Shown: piece after piece, positions 17,375 through 26,708 of the stretch
How positions within the stretch are numbered: position 1 is the stretch's first letter
How the letters are laid out: each line of letters begins with the position of its first letter
Assembly: GCA_963789255.1 (NCBI GenBank)
Contig: CAWBJW010000001.1
Coordinates: 682,001-746,000, forward strand
DNA from: DATARH01 sp963789255
GTDB lineage: Bacteria > Pseudomonadota > Alphaproteobacteria > ATCC43930 > CGMCC-115725
Direction: 5' to 3'
DNA length: 64,000 bases
Notes under the pieces: generated by a model
What the model saw: the letters and a program-made list of their open reading frames with translations, nothing else
Told to the model about the DNA's origin: nothing
Database searches by the model: none
Position numbers and translations under genes: made by a program

Positions 17375-18539
17375 TACCAAATCCCGCTGATTAGAACCGA
17401 TGGGCCCAATCGCGCAGGCCGATCGACATGATAGTCCATGGCCGGTCAACGAGCTTGTTCCAGGCATGACAGCAGTGATCGAGGATGTCGCCGTACGACT
17501 GGAAGACCCGGTTGGAGAGCCAGTTGTCGCGCATGTACTGCCAGATGTTTTCGACCGGATTGAGTTCCGGCGACTTCGGGGGCAGCGGCATCAGGGTGAT
17601 GTTGTCGGGGATGTCGAGCTTGGCGGAGAGGTGCCAGCCGGCCTGATCGAGCAGCAGGACGGCATGGGCGCCCGGTGTAACCGTTCGGGAGATTTCGGCC
17701 AGGTGCAGCGCCATCGCGGCGGTATTGCAGCGCGGCAGGATGAGGCCGGCGGCAGTCCCCTTGGCCGGACAGATCGCGCCGAAGATATAGGTCGAGCGCG
17801 TTCTCTGATCGTGGGGTGCCGAGGGCCGCGTCCCGCGCCGTGCCCATCGCCGGGTGATCTTGTTCTTCTGGCCGATCCGGGCCTCGTCTTGAAACCAGAT
17901 CTCTATCGGCTTGCCGGCCGCGTCGCGCTTGGCAATCACGTCGAGGCTCTCGGCGAAGTTTTTTTGAACGCCGCCAGGGCCTCGCCATCCTGGGCGTGGT
18001 GCCGGGGTCGCGCCGACAGCTTGCGCAAGCCCAGAGCGCGCAATTCGCGGCTCAGCGTCTGCTTGCTGATCGAGATGCGGAATTCCTCGAACACCCATTG
18101 CGCCAGATCGACCAGCCGCCAGCGGACAACGCCGTGAACCGCCGGGATCGGACCGCTCTCGACGATCTCCAGCAACGCTTGCCGGTGCGCTTCGGTGAGC
18201 AGCGGCGCGTTGCCCGGGGCCTTGCCGTTCACCAAGCCAGGCGGCCCCTCGGCGTTGAAAGCCAACACCCAGTCCCGCACCGTTTGCAGCCCGACGCCAC
18301 CCATCTTGGCGGCCTCGGTGCGAGATCCGCCGTCATAGATCGCCGCCAGAGCCAACAAGCGTCGGGTCTGAGCGGCATCCACAGACCGCTTCGCCAGATC
18401 GCGCAATCCTACCGCGTCGTAACCCTCCCGAAGGCGAACCGCTGCCGCCATGGCAAACCCCCTCTCGTTTGCCACGGTGAATCACATTCTCCTCGCCTTG
18501 GGAATCCCCTACGTGAGTCGCGCTCGGAGGGACTTGGTA
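17375..18539 (-). mobile_element. IS630-family element, copy 2 (1165 bp)
   Basis: Second copy, offset exactly 1231 bp from copy 1, with the same TA-bounded ends, length and orientation. It splits the DUF3800 gene at ...CAACCCTTA-TA. Having two identical copies 66 bp apart in one gene suggests a recent second insertion, or a duplication. Confidence 0.93.
17391..18475 (-). CDS. IS630-family transposase (orfAB, -1 frameshift), copy 2
   Basis: Predicted protein is identical to copy 1 in both frames, with the same A7 slippery junction (about 17959-17949). Catalytic Asp, Asp and Glu residues are all present. An in-frame ATG 24 bp downstream of 18475 (MAAAVRLREG) is an alternative start. Identity of the two copies argues for recent mobility. 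Confidence 0.92.
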
Positions 18540-19022
18540 TAAGGGTTGCAAACATTTATTAGCGAAATCTTCGCTCCAATCGAAGGTAATAGATAGCGGA
18601 TCTGGATCTCCCCATTTATCTGTGATGTCCGTCATCTTACGCATAAGCCTGTCAAATAAAAATAATTCTGGAGAATTGTCGCCGATCAATTGTCGTTTGT
18701 CACGCAGTAGCGAGCGATAATGTCGTGCATCTAATGCGATACCGATACCGGCCAACACGTTTCTAGATATAGCGCGGGCTAGGTCAGACAATACCTCATT
18801 CTTCTTACGGCTATGCCATCCTAATTGGTCATAGGGTGCTCGATTAGCAAATAGAGACGTTGTATGTAGAAATGGCATTCCCTCATGTTGCAGAACGGAT
18901 CGCCAGTCATTAGAAAAGCTATCCCATGAAAATTTATTATTCTCGCCGGCAATATATCCGCAAAGGCACATAAAATCCAAATCGGCTAATTTCCCGCTTT
19001 CATCAAAAAAAGCCCACAGCAC
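18540..19022 (-). pseudogene. DUF3800 protein, N-terminal fragment cut off by IS630 copy 2
   Basis: The start at GTG 19022 is preceded by an AGAGAGGA ribosome-binding site at nine bases and gives (V/M)LWAFFDESGKLADLDFMC. The FFDESG motif is the N-terminal acidic signature of DUF3800. It continues to FDWSEDFANKCLQPLY and then enters the IS. DUF3800 proteins are of uncertain function; a nuclease-like RNase H fold is predicted for the family and many sit in defence islands. The local base composition is clearly more AT-rich than its neighbours, a sign of transfer. A promoter (TTGCCA-N16-TATGAT, 19119 to 19092) lies upstream. Confidence 0.82.
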
Positions 19023-19125
19023 GGCGCGCAATCCTCTCTTGCTGCGTCCCGGCAAATGAGAACGGAGCTAAGACGCTCATGGCGGCGCCCCATCATAGCC
19101 ATAGTAGCTTCTATGGCAAGTGTAA

Positions 19126-19281
19126 CGTCGCCGATATTTCTGCTGGAAAAAGGCGCGTGCCCGCGCCTGGAAGACCCCGCCGCGCGAAATCGCCCTCGCG
19201 CGTCTCGCACGCGCCGAGGCCCTCGGCATGAGCTACCGCGAGTACACCGCGGTGCTGCTCGACACGGGCGTGCATCTGTAA
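19126..19281 (+). pseudogene. Remnant of a small conserved alphaproteobacterial protein
   Basis: The frame RRRYFCWKKARARAWKTPPR, then EIALARLARAEALGMSYREYTAVLLD and a stop at 19279-19281, has no start codon. A stop sits just upstream (19123). It matches the shape of a common ~50-residue family with the pattern 'KAW.TP.REIA..RL..AEALG..YREYT..L...G'. The 5' end is replaced by the inverse copy of the IS1595-upstream repeat, so it is probably truncated. It may still be translated from a non-standard start, but there is no evidence for that. Confidence 0.55.
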
Positions 19282-19288
19282 GAGCCGT

Positions 19289-19398
19289 CATCCCCGGGCA
19301 TAACCTGGCTCGACCCGGGGATCTCCAAGGGCCCTTTGGGGATGCCCACGGATCAAGTCCGTGGGCTGAAGGCCCACGGGTCAAGCCCGGCCATGACG
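19289..19398. repeat. REP-like palindromic repeats before sodB
   Basis: The stretch contains GTCATCCCCGGGC ... CGACCCGGGGAT, CCCACGGA ... TCCGTGGG and a further CCCACGGGTCAAGCCCGG block ending in CATGACG. These are nested inverted repeats of the interspersed type seen elsewhere in the window. They lie just past the sodB stop and may end its transcript. No gene is present. Confidence 0.75.
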
Positions 19399-19411
19399 AG
19401 TTTTGCGAAGT

Positions 19412-20014
19412 CTACCGCGCCTTTGCCAGGTTCTGGGCGACGAAGTCCCAATTGACGAGGTGGTCGAGAAACGCCTGGACGAAATCGGGCCGGCGGTTCT
19501 GGAAGTCGAGATAATAGGCGTGCTCCCACACGTCGCAGGTCATCAGCGCGGTCTGGCCCTCGGCGAGCGGGTTGACCGCGTTCGGCGTCCGGGTGATCGA
19601 GAGCTTGCCGCCGCTGGCGACGAGCCAGGCCCAGCCGCTGCCGAACTGGCCGACCGCGGCCGCCTTGAAATCGTCCTTGAACTTGGCGAGGCCGCCGAGA
19701 TCGCGATCGATCGCCTGGGCGATGTTGCCGCTCGGCGCGCCGCCGCCATGCGGCTTCATGCAATTCCAGAAGAAGGTATGGTTCCACACCTGGGCGGCGT
19801 TGTTGAAGATGCCGGCCTTGGAGGCGTCCTTGGCGGTCGCGCCGATGATCTCTTCAAGCGACTGGCTCTCCATCGGCGAGCCTTTGACCAGATTGTTGAG
19901 ATTGGTCACATAGGCTTGGTGGTGCTTGCCGTGGTGGAAATCGAGCGTCTGGGCCGAGGTATATGGTTCGAGCGCATTTTTCGGATAAGGCAGGGGCGGC
20001 AGTTCGAAAGCCAT
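19412..20014 (-). CDS. sodB: Superoxide dismutase (Fe type)
   Basis: 200 residues starting MAFELPPLPYPKNALEPYTS. It converts superoxide to oxygen and hydrogen peroxide. Metal ligands are visible: the first His in DFHHGKHHQAYV, the second in QVWNHTFFWNCM, and the Asp and His in CDVWEHAYYLDF. The motif GSGWAWLV and the FFWNCM / AAVGQFGSGW patterns favour the iron form. A cambialistic enzyme cannot be excluded. Frame intact. It is divergent from the synthase-like gene with a 60-bp shared promoter space. Confidence 0.96.
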   Translation of the reverse strand: MAFELPPLPYPKNALEPYTSAQTLDFHHGKHHQAYVTNLNNLVKGSPMESQSLEEIIGATAKDASKAGIFNNAAQVWNHTFFWNCMKPHGGGAPSGNIAQAIDRDLGGLAKFKDDFKAAAVGQFGSGWAWLVASGGKLSITRTPNAVNPLAEGQTALMTCDVWEHAYYLDFQNRRPDFVQAFLDHLVNWDFVAQNLAKAR

Positions 20015-20074
20015 GGCTGTCCTCTCACCGGGGTTGAGTGGCCGGGTAAGTGAGCGAAGGGTGGGCAGGATAGT

Positions 20075-20959
20075 GTGACAGCAGAAACGCGCAAGGGGCG
20101 TTCGCGTTCCCAGGCGACGAAGGGCCTGTCGCCGCTCGCGGCGCTGGTTCGCCGGCACGACCTCGACCGCTTTCAGACCGCGCTGTTTGCGCCGGCGGAG
20201 CGCCGCGAGGCGCTGTTTGCGCTCTATGCCTTCAATTACGAGATCGCGCGGGTGCGCGAGACCGTCACCGAGCCGATGCTCGGGCATATTCGCCTGCAGT
20301 GGTGGCGCGAGGTCGTCGATGCCGGCTTTGCCGGGGCGCCGCCGCGACAGCATGAGGTCGCCGTGCCGCTCGCCGCGGTGATCCGCGATGTTGCGCCGAC
20401 CCGCGAGCACTTTGATCGGATGATCGATACCCGCGAGCGCGACCTCGCCAACGAGGCGCCGGCGACCCTTGCCGGTCTCGATGACTATGCCGAGGGCACG
20501 TCCGCCGCGCTGCTCTATCTTGCGCTTGAGGTGCTAGGAGTCGCCGAAGCGGGTGCCGTCGCCGCTGCCCGCGAGGTCGGCATCGGCTACGCCCTGGCCG
20601 GGCTGCTGCGCGCGATGCCGTTCCACGCCCGGGCCGGGCGCTGTTATATCCCGGCCGATACCGGGGCACGTCTCGGGCTTGATCCGGCGGATTATGCGGG
20701 TCTGCGCGACAGTGCCGGCCTTCGAGCCGCGGCCGCGGAGATTGCCGAAACCGCCGCCGCTCATTTAGAGGCGGCGCGGCGCTATCGTCGCGAGGTTCCT
20801 CGATCGGCGCGCGCCGCCCTGTTGCCTGCCGTGGTCGCGGAGCGGTTTCTCGCCCGGCTCAAAAAGACCGGCTACAACCCGTTCGCGCCAGATCTCGCCG
20901 CGCCCGACCCGCTGCAAAGCTGGCGGCTTGCCGCCGCCGCGCTGCGCACCCGGTTCTGA
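20075..20959 (+). CDS. Squalene/phytoene synthase-fold protein, NDUFAF6-like
   Basis: About 294 residues from a GTG start. It has the trans-isoprenyl diphosphate synthase fold pattern: FNYEIARVRETVTEPMLGHI, RLQWWREVVD, then DDYAEGTSAALLYLAL. It lacks the two strong DxxxD metal motifs expected in true squalene or phytoene synthases, and it ends with RLKKTGYNPFAPDL...P...W, as in NDUFAF6-type proteins. In eukaryotes NDUFAF6 helps assemble respiratory complex I. It is not next to carotenoid or hopanoid genes here. NDUFAF6-like is therefore preferred to an isoprenoid enzyme, but this is inference. Confidence 0.75.
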   Translation: MTAETRKGRSRSQATKGLSPLAALVRRHDLDRFQTALFAPAERREALFALYAFNYEIARVRETVTEPMLGHIRLQWWREVVDAGFAGAPPRQHEVAVPLAAVIRDVAPTREHFDRMIDTRERDLANEAPATLAGLDDYAEGTSAALLYLALEVLGVAEAGAVAAAREVGIGYALAGLLRAMPFHARAGRCYIPADTGARLGLDPADYAGLRDSAGLRAAAAEIAETAAAHLEAARRYRREVPRSARAALLPAVVAERFLARLKKTGYNPFAPDLAAPDPLQSWRLAAAALRTRF

Positions 20960-20966
20960 GGATCGA

Positions 20967-21127
20967 ACCCTCTCCCGCACTGCGGGAGAGGGGGGACCGC
21001 TCGCAAAGCGAGCGGTGGGTGAGGGCTGTCCGGTTGCGACACCCTCGCCCGCCTCCCCGCGGGTCATGCCCGCGGGCTGAAGGCTCATGCGCTCGGCCCC
21101 CTCTCCCGCATTGCGGGAGAGGGGGTA
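20967..21127. repeat. Pair of CTCTCCCGCA palindromes with other inverted repeats
   Basis: Two near-identical hairpins, CCCTCTCCCGCA-CTGCGGGAGAGGG (about 20968-20992) and CCCCCTCTCCCGCA-TTGCGGGAGAGGGGG (about 21097-21125), bracket a GCTCGC-AAA-GCGAGC stem and a CCCGCGGG-rich stem. They fill the gap between two convergent genes and may serve as a bidirectional terminator. The same sequence type recurs at 52877-52926. Confidence 0.8.
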
Positions 21128-21128
21128 C

Positions 21129-21926
21129 TTACCGCCCTTTGAAATTGGGCAGGCGGCGGTCGGCCATCGCCTTGATGCCTTCCCGGAAATCTTCGGTCTG
21201 GCGCAGCCAGTCCTGCTCGATCAGCTCGCGCTCGGTCGCCGCCTCGATCGCGTCGCAGAGGCCGCGGCGCACGGTCTCGCGGGTTGAGAGCACGGCGAGC
21301 GGCGCCGATTGCGCGATCTCCAGCGCCAAGGCCTGCGCGGCGCTGCGTACGTCGGCCTGCGGCACCAGCATATCGGCGAGGCCGATGCGCACCGCTTCGT
21401 CGCCCGGAATGCGCCGACCGGTGTAGAACAACAGCGCCGCCTGCTGGGCGCCGACGAGACGCGGCAAGGTCGCGGTCAGGCCGAAGCCGGGGTGGAAGCC
21501 GAGCCGGTTGAAATTGGCGCTGAACCGCGCCTCGCTGCAGGTCACCCGGAAATCGGGGACGAGGGCGAGGCCGAGCCCGCCGCCGACCGCGGCACCGTGC
21601 ACCGCGCCAACGATCGGCTTCTTCGTGCGGAACAGGCGGATCGCCTCCTTGTAGAGATGCTTGCCGGCGCCGCTGCGCGCCGACTCGGCGACCGTGCCGG
21701 TATCCATGCGCTTGGCGAAGTCGGCGCCGGCGCAGAACGAGCGGCCCTCGGCGGCGAGCACGATCGCCCGGCAGGCCGCGTCGGCATCAAGCCGCTCGAA
21801 GGCCTCACCGATCTCGGCGATCAGTATCGAGTCGAAGAAATTATGTGGCGGGCGGCGCATCTCGACCGTCGCCACCATGCCGTCGAGGCCGACGCCGATC
21901 TCCTTGAACCCGGAATAATCTGCCAT
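21129..21926 (-). CDS. Enoyl-CoA hydratase/isomerase family protein
   Basis: 265 residues of the crotonase fold. The oxyanion-hole segments are visible: ...GRSFCAGADFAKRMD (first) and GAVHGAAVGGGLGLALVPDF (second). The C-terminal helix ends LRQTEDFREGIKAMADRRLPNFKGR, as in catabolic hydratases. It acts on acyl-CoA thioesters, probably hydrating an enoyl-CoA in the pathway encoded by the next genes. Substrate unknown. The start MADYSGFKEIGVGLDGMVAT lies 57 bp from the acyl-CoA ligase stop upstream. Intact. Confidence 0.9.
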   Translation of the reverse strand: MADYSGFKEIGVGLDGMVATVEMRRPPHNFFDSILIAEIGEAFERLDADAACRAIVLAAEGRSFCAGADFAKRMDTGTVAESARSGAGKHLYKEAIRLFRTKKPIVGAVHGAAVGGGLGLALVPDFRVTCSEARFSANFNRLGFHPGFGLTATLPRLVGAQQAALLFYTGRRIPGDEAVRIGLADMLVPQADVRSAAQALALEIAQSAPLAVLSTRETVRRGLCDAIEAATERELIEQDWLRQTEDFREGIKAMADRRLPNFKGR

Positions 21927-21983
21927 CGTCTTCTCTCCTCATGGAGCACCACAGGAAAACCTTTTCGCCGGGATGACAATCTC

Positions 21984-24117
21984 TTACCTTTTGACGATCA
22001 GTGCGTCGACGATTGTCAGGCCGTCGCCCTCGGGATGGACGATGACCGGGTTCACATCGATCTCGGCAATGGCGTCGGCGTGATCGGCGGCAAAGCGCGA
22101 CAGCGCCGCCATCAGCTCGGCGAGCGCAGCGCGGTCGGCCGGCTGCTCGCCGCGCACCCCGTCGAGCAGAGCCGCACCGCGCAGCTGGCCGATCAGGTCA
22201 AGCGCCTCCTCGGTGCCGAACGGCACCGGCGAGAACGCAACGTCGCGCAACACCTCGACATGGATGCCGCCGAGCCCGACCATCAAGAGCGGCCCGAAAT
22301 CCGGGTCTGATGTGACCCCGAGGATCATCTCGTGGCCGCGCCGCGCCATCGCCTGCACCAGGACGCCCTCGATCTGCGCGCCGGGGTGCGCCGCCCGCGC
22401 CCGCGCCAGGACCGCGCGGTAGCCCTCGCGCACCGCCGCCGCGCCGGCGAGGCCCAGCATCACCGCGCCGGCCTCGGTCTTGTGCAATATGTCGGGCGAT
22501 TGCACCTTGAGCGCGACCGCACCGCCGATTCTTGGCGGCAGCGGCGACGGCCTCGTCCTCGCTCGCGGCCAGCGCCTCGGGCGGCAGCTTCAGCCCGTAG
22601 CGGGCGAGCAATGCCTTCGAGGCAATCTCGGTCAGCACCGGCCCCGACTCCGCGAGCGCGCGCGCGACCGCATCGCGCACCGCGGGCGGGGCCGGAGGCT
22701 CGGCCGAGCGACGCGAACGCCGCTCCTGGAACGCGCCGTAATCGACGAGCGCGCGGATCGCGCGGGCGCAACTCGGCATCGAGGTGTAGCAGGGGATGCC
22801 GGCCGCGGCGAGGGCGGCGATCGACGCCGGCGAGGCGGTCGTGTAGGTCGACAACAGGATCGGCTGACCGGTCGTGCCGGTGACACCGGCCAGTTCCTCA
22901 GCGCGCTTTTGCACGGTCGCCTCGTTGGCGAGCGAGCCGATCAACAGGATCGTGTCGATCCGCGTCGATTCGCGCACGATCTCGACGAGCCGGGCATAGC
23001 CGACCTCGTGGATCGCCTGCGCCGTCGCATCGACCGGGTTCTGCGCCGAGCCGTAGGACGGCAGGAGCGCCATGATGCGGCGCTGGATGTCGTCCTCCAG
23101 AACCGGCAGTTCGAGCCCGTGCGCCGACAATATGTCGGCCATCCACACTGCGCTGCCGCCCGAGCCGGTGATGATCGCGACCCGAGGCCCTCGCGGCAGC
23201 GGGCAATAGGCGAAGGCGGTCGCGACATCGACCATGTGGTCGAGGTCTTCGCCCCTGATGATCCCGTGATGGCGGAAGATCGCGTCGTCGGCCGCGCCGG
23301 CATGGGCGAGCGCTCCGGTATGCGAGGCGGCGGCGCGGCGCCCGGCATCGGAGCGCCCGACCTTGGCGACGATCAACGGCTTCTTCATCCGCGCTGCCTT
23401 GTCGGCGACGGCGCGGAAGCGGGCCGGGTCGCGGATGCCTTCGAGATAGCACAGGAAGATGTCGGCGCCGCCCGCATCGAGCACCCAATCGACATAATCG
23501 TGCGCTTCGAGCACGGTCTGGTTGCCGGCACTGATCTGATAAGTGAAGGCGAGCTGGCGGTCGCGCCCGCGGCTCAAAAACGCGAAGGTCAACGCGCCGC
23601 TCTGGCAGCTGACCGCGATCGGCCTGGCCCGGCTGCCTTCGGGTAACAGCGATTGGCTGGCATCGTGGAACACCGGGCTGAAGGTCGCCACCAGCGGCCG
23701 CAGCGGGTTGACCAGCCCCTCGGAATTGGGGCCGGCGATGACCATGCCGGTGCGCCCGGCGATCGCCTGCAATGCGGCGTCGCGCGATGCCGCCGCCGCG
23801 CTCTTCTCCTCGGCAAAACCGGAGCTGATGATCGCCGCGGCGGGAATCCCGCGCGCCGCGCATTGCTCGATCGCCGACACGACATGCGCGGCCGGGACGA
23901 GGATCACCGCGAGGTCGGCGGCCTCGGGAATTTCGGCGATCGTGGCGTAGGCCTTGTGCCCGAGCACCTCGCTCTGGCTGCGCGTCACCGGGTAGATATG
24001 CCCGGGGAAGCCGTGCTCGATCAGCTGATGGGTCAGCCGCCCGCGCAATGACTGGTCGGCCGCAGCGCCGATGATGGCGATGCTGTCGGGCGACAGCAGG
24101 GGACGAAGGTCAGGCAT
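21984..24117 (-). CDS. Acyl-CoA ligase, ADP-forming acetyl-CoA synthetase type, frame-disrupted
   Basis: The N-terminal CoA-binding domain begins MPDLRPLLSPDSIAIIGAAA. The middle succinyl-CoA-ligase-like region includes SCQSGALTFAFLSRGRDRQL and IITGSGGSAVWMADIL. The C-terminal ATP-grasp part is in the next frame (QSPDILHKTEAGAVMLGLAG). The frame breaks at about 22529, where AAG-A-ATCGGCGG should read AAGATCGGCGG (K-IGGAVALKV). The span of 2134 bp is one over a codon multiple, giving 710 residues. The family links a carboxylic acid to CoA with ATP; substrates include aromatic and dicarboxylic acids. Its place beside two acyl-CoA dehydrogenases and a hydratase suggests the first step of a catabolic route. 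Confidence 0.88.
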
Positions 24118-24152
24118 AGGTACTACCTACTCAACCGGCTGGGATCAGCGTT

Positions 24153-24265
24153 GTGCGTCCTTCGGGACGCCTGCTTCGCGGGCTCCTCAGGATGACGTCT
24201 TTCTTTAATGCCATCATCTTTCACGTCAGCCTGAGAAGCGCCGTCTCGAAGGACGCTGGTTGCTC
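24153..24265. repeat. REP-like repeat, CTCCTCAGGATGACG / CGTCTCGAAGGACGC type
   Basis: The gap between the ligase and dehydrogenase genes holds GTCCTTCGGGACGCCTGC, CTTCGCGGGCTCCTCAGG-ATGACG and CCGTCTCGAAGGACGC. The same pieces recur at 52745-52790 and 55167-55275, so this is one interspersed repeat family. No gene here. Confidence 0.75.
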
Positions 24266-24289
24266 ATGCAGCCGCCCGTTTGCTGCGGA

Positions 24290-25463
24290 TCAGCGCAGCC
24301 CCAGCCCCCGCGCGATGATGCCGCGCAACACCTCGCGGGTGCCGCCCTGGATCGTCAGCTTGGGGGCGATCAGCGTCGTATGGCGCAGCGCCTCCTCGAA
24401 GCGGTCGTCGTTGCTGTCGGGGTCGGAATCCCCGGTCGGCGGCGCCAGCAGCCGGACCCGGTTGGGCAGGGCCTGCTCCCAGTTGGTGCCGAGGTCCTTG
24501 ACGACGGCGGCTTCGACCGCCGGGGTTTTGCCGGCCTGCAGCATGCCGGCGACGCTGGCCGACATGCGGCGCAACGTCGCCAGATGCGCGACCTCGCGGC
24601 CGATGCCTTCGGCGAGCCGTTCGCTCGGCTCCGAGCCGGCGCGGCGCACCAGCTCGACCAGCGCGGGGAGGGTTTCCAGCCAGCGGTCGGGGCCGCTGCG
24701 CTCGTAGGCCAGCTCGTCCGAGGCCTGCTTCCAGGCCATGTCGACCTCGCCGATCAGGTGCAGATCGGGCACGAAGGCGTCGTCGAACACGACCTCGTTG
24801 AAATCGTGCGCCCCGGTCAGGTTGATGATCGGCCGGATCGTGATGCCCGGGGATTTGCAGTCGATCAGGAACTGGGTCAGGCCGTGCCGATGGTTCTCCT
24901 TGGTCTTGGGCGAGGTGCGCAGCAGCGCGATCATGTAGTCGGAGTTGTGCGCGTTGCTGGTCCAGATCTTGCGGCCGTTGACCAGCCAGCCGCCCTCTGT
25001 CTTGGTCGCGCGGGTCGAGGCGGCGAACACGTCGGAGCCGGAGTTGGGTTCGGAGAGGCCGATGCAGAAGCACAGATCGCCCGAGGCGATCCGCGGCAGG
25101 ATCTTCTCCTTCACCGCCTGCTGGCCGTAGCGCAGGATGACCGGGCCGCTCTGCCGGTCGGCGGTCGAATAGGAGCGGGTCGGCGCGCGGTGGGCCAGCA
25201 TTTCCTCGGTCACCACATAGCGTTCGAGGTGCGAGCGCTCATGGCCGCCATATTGCTTCGGCCAGGTCATGCCGATCCAGCCGCGCGCCGCCGACCTTGC
25301 GGGCGAAGGCCCGCGCGTTGTCGTTGCGGCCCCCGTGGGAACTGGCGTGCGGGCTGAACGTGCCGGCAGCGATCTCCTCGCGCAGAAAGGCGCGGACCTC
25401 CTGACGCAATTCTTTGGCCTCTTGTGGCAGGTCAACCGGGTCGAAATGAAAATTGTAGGCCAT
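24290..25463 (-). CDS. Acyl-CoA dehydrogenase (large-subunit type), frame-disrupted near the start
   Basis: Begins MAYNFHFDPVDLPQEAKELR (25463) in one frame and continues from GWIGMTWPKQYGGHERSHLE in the next. One extra base near 25287 (GTC-GGC-G-GCGCGC) accounts for it, and the 1174-bp span is one over a codon multiple, giving 390 residues. FAD-binding segments CFCIGLSEPNSGSDVFAAST and KIWTSNAHNSDYM are clear. The C-terminal helical domain ends QGGTREVLRGIIARGLGLR. It oxidises an acyl-CoA to the enoyl-CoA. With the next gene it likely forms an alpha2beta2-type enzyme, like those acting on steroid side chains or bulky acyl-CoAs. Confidence 0.9.
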
Positions 25464-25470
25464 CCCTGCC

Positions 25471-26526
25471 TCACGATCCCTGGGTGATGAACGGCCACAG
25501 CGCGTCGGCGCCGCGCGCGGCGACCATGTGGCCGAGCTGGGTGGCCCAATGCGTCTCGTTGCCGAATTCCTCGCGCCACGCCCACAGGCGTCGCGTCGCA
25601 TGGTGCAACGAGTGCTCGTAGGTAAAGCCCATCGCGCCATGCACCTGATGGGCAATCGCGGCGCCGGTGCCGGCCGCCTCGCCGACCCGCAATTTGGCGA
25701 TCGCGACCTCGGCGGCAACCAGTTCACTGCCGATCCCGTGCAGGGCGATCGCCTCGGCCGCGGCATCGGCGGCGGCGCCGGCGGCGGCGACCTCGCCGGC
25801 CAGCGCCGCGAGGTTGTGCTGCACCGCCTGGAACTTGGCGATCTGCCGGCCGAACTGCACGCGGTCGAGCGACCATTGCACCGACTGGTCGAGGATGTGT
25901 TCGAGGGCGCCGGCCATCTGCTGCGCCCGCGCCGCCGCGCCGAGCTGCACCAGCCCCAACGTATCGAGCGCCGGGGCCGGGCCGGCCGCGACGGCCGTCG
26001 CGCCGTCGAACGAAACCGTGTCGCGCGGCTCGCCGGCCAGGCTGGTTCCCTGGCTGATCGCCAGCCCGTCGGTCGCGACCAGCGCGACCGATGGGGTGCC
26101 CGCCTGGTAGGCGAGCACCGCGATATGGCCCGAGTTGCGGGCGAAGGGCAGGTGCCGCGCCCGGCCGCGCAATGTGCGGCCGGCGAGCTCGATATGACCA
26201 TCCTCATAGACCGGCGCCAGCGTCATCGGCCCGGTCGGCGCAGGGATCTCGGCCTGCGCCAGGAGCCAGCCGGCGAGCAATGTCTCGGCGAGCGGCACCG
26301 GCGCGGCGAAGCGGCCGGCGACGCGCAAGACCGCGAACCCGTCGATCACCTCGGCTCCCGCGCCGCCGAGCGTATCGGGAACCCAGGTCAGCGGCAGACC
26401 GGATTCCTCGAGCGCATCCCACAGCGCCTGCGGCCACTTGCCCTCCTCGGCGGCATTGATCGTGCCGGGATCGCACAGATCGGCAAAGATCCGGGTCGCG
26501 GTGTCGAGGATGATGCTGTCGGTCAT
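25471..26526 (-). CDS. Acyl-CoA dehydrogenase family protein (second subunit)
   Basis: 351 residues starting MTDSIILDTATRIFADLCDP. It has a weak N-terminal acyl-CoA dehydrogenase domain (LEESGLPLTWVPDTLGGAGA) and a good C-terminal helical domain: SLDRVQFGRQIAKFQAVQHN, then VHGAMGFTYEHSLHHATRRL. Short, diverged subunits of this kind usually pair with a full-size partner. That partner is the next gene downstream, 7 bp away. The open frame continues upstream of the start across unrelated sequence and is not part of the gene. Substrate not identifiable. Confidence 0.88.
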   Translation of the reverse strand: MTDSIILDTATRIFADLCDPGTINAAEEGKWPQALWDALEESGLPLTWVPDTLGGAGAEVIDGFAVLRVAGRFAAPVPLAETLLAGWLLAQAEIPAPTGPMTLAPVYEDGHIELAGRTLRGRARHLPFARNSGHIAVLAYQAGTPSVALVATDGLAISQGTSLAGEPRDTVSFDGATAVAAGPAPALDTLGLVQLGAAARAQQMAGALEHILDQSVQWSLDRVQFGRQIAKFQAVQHNLAALAGEVAAAGAAADAAAEAIALHGIGSELVAAEVAIAKLRVGEAAGTGAAIAHQVHGAMGFTYEHSLHHATRRLWAWREEFGNETHWATQLGHMVAARGADALWPFITQGS

Positions 26527-26708
26527 GTCAATCCCTGGGGCATCTTGGTTCCTGCGGGCTGCGGTGCGAGCGCGCCCGATCGAACCATGAAGCCCGCCGC
26601 CCTGACAAGCGCGGGGGTGGCATGATCGAGCGGGGAACGCCGGGCGGGAATGTCGGCAACCGGAATTAGAGCGGTGCAGAACTCCTAGGATAAGGGCGGG
26701 ATGCAAGC

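Noticed and set aside
20075..20959. True squalene or phytoene synthase for hopanoids or carotenoids
   Set aside because: Lacks strong paired DxxxD motifs and has no isoprenoid pathway neighbours; the C-terminal YNPF pattern fits NDUFAF6-like proteins.
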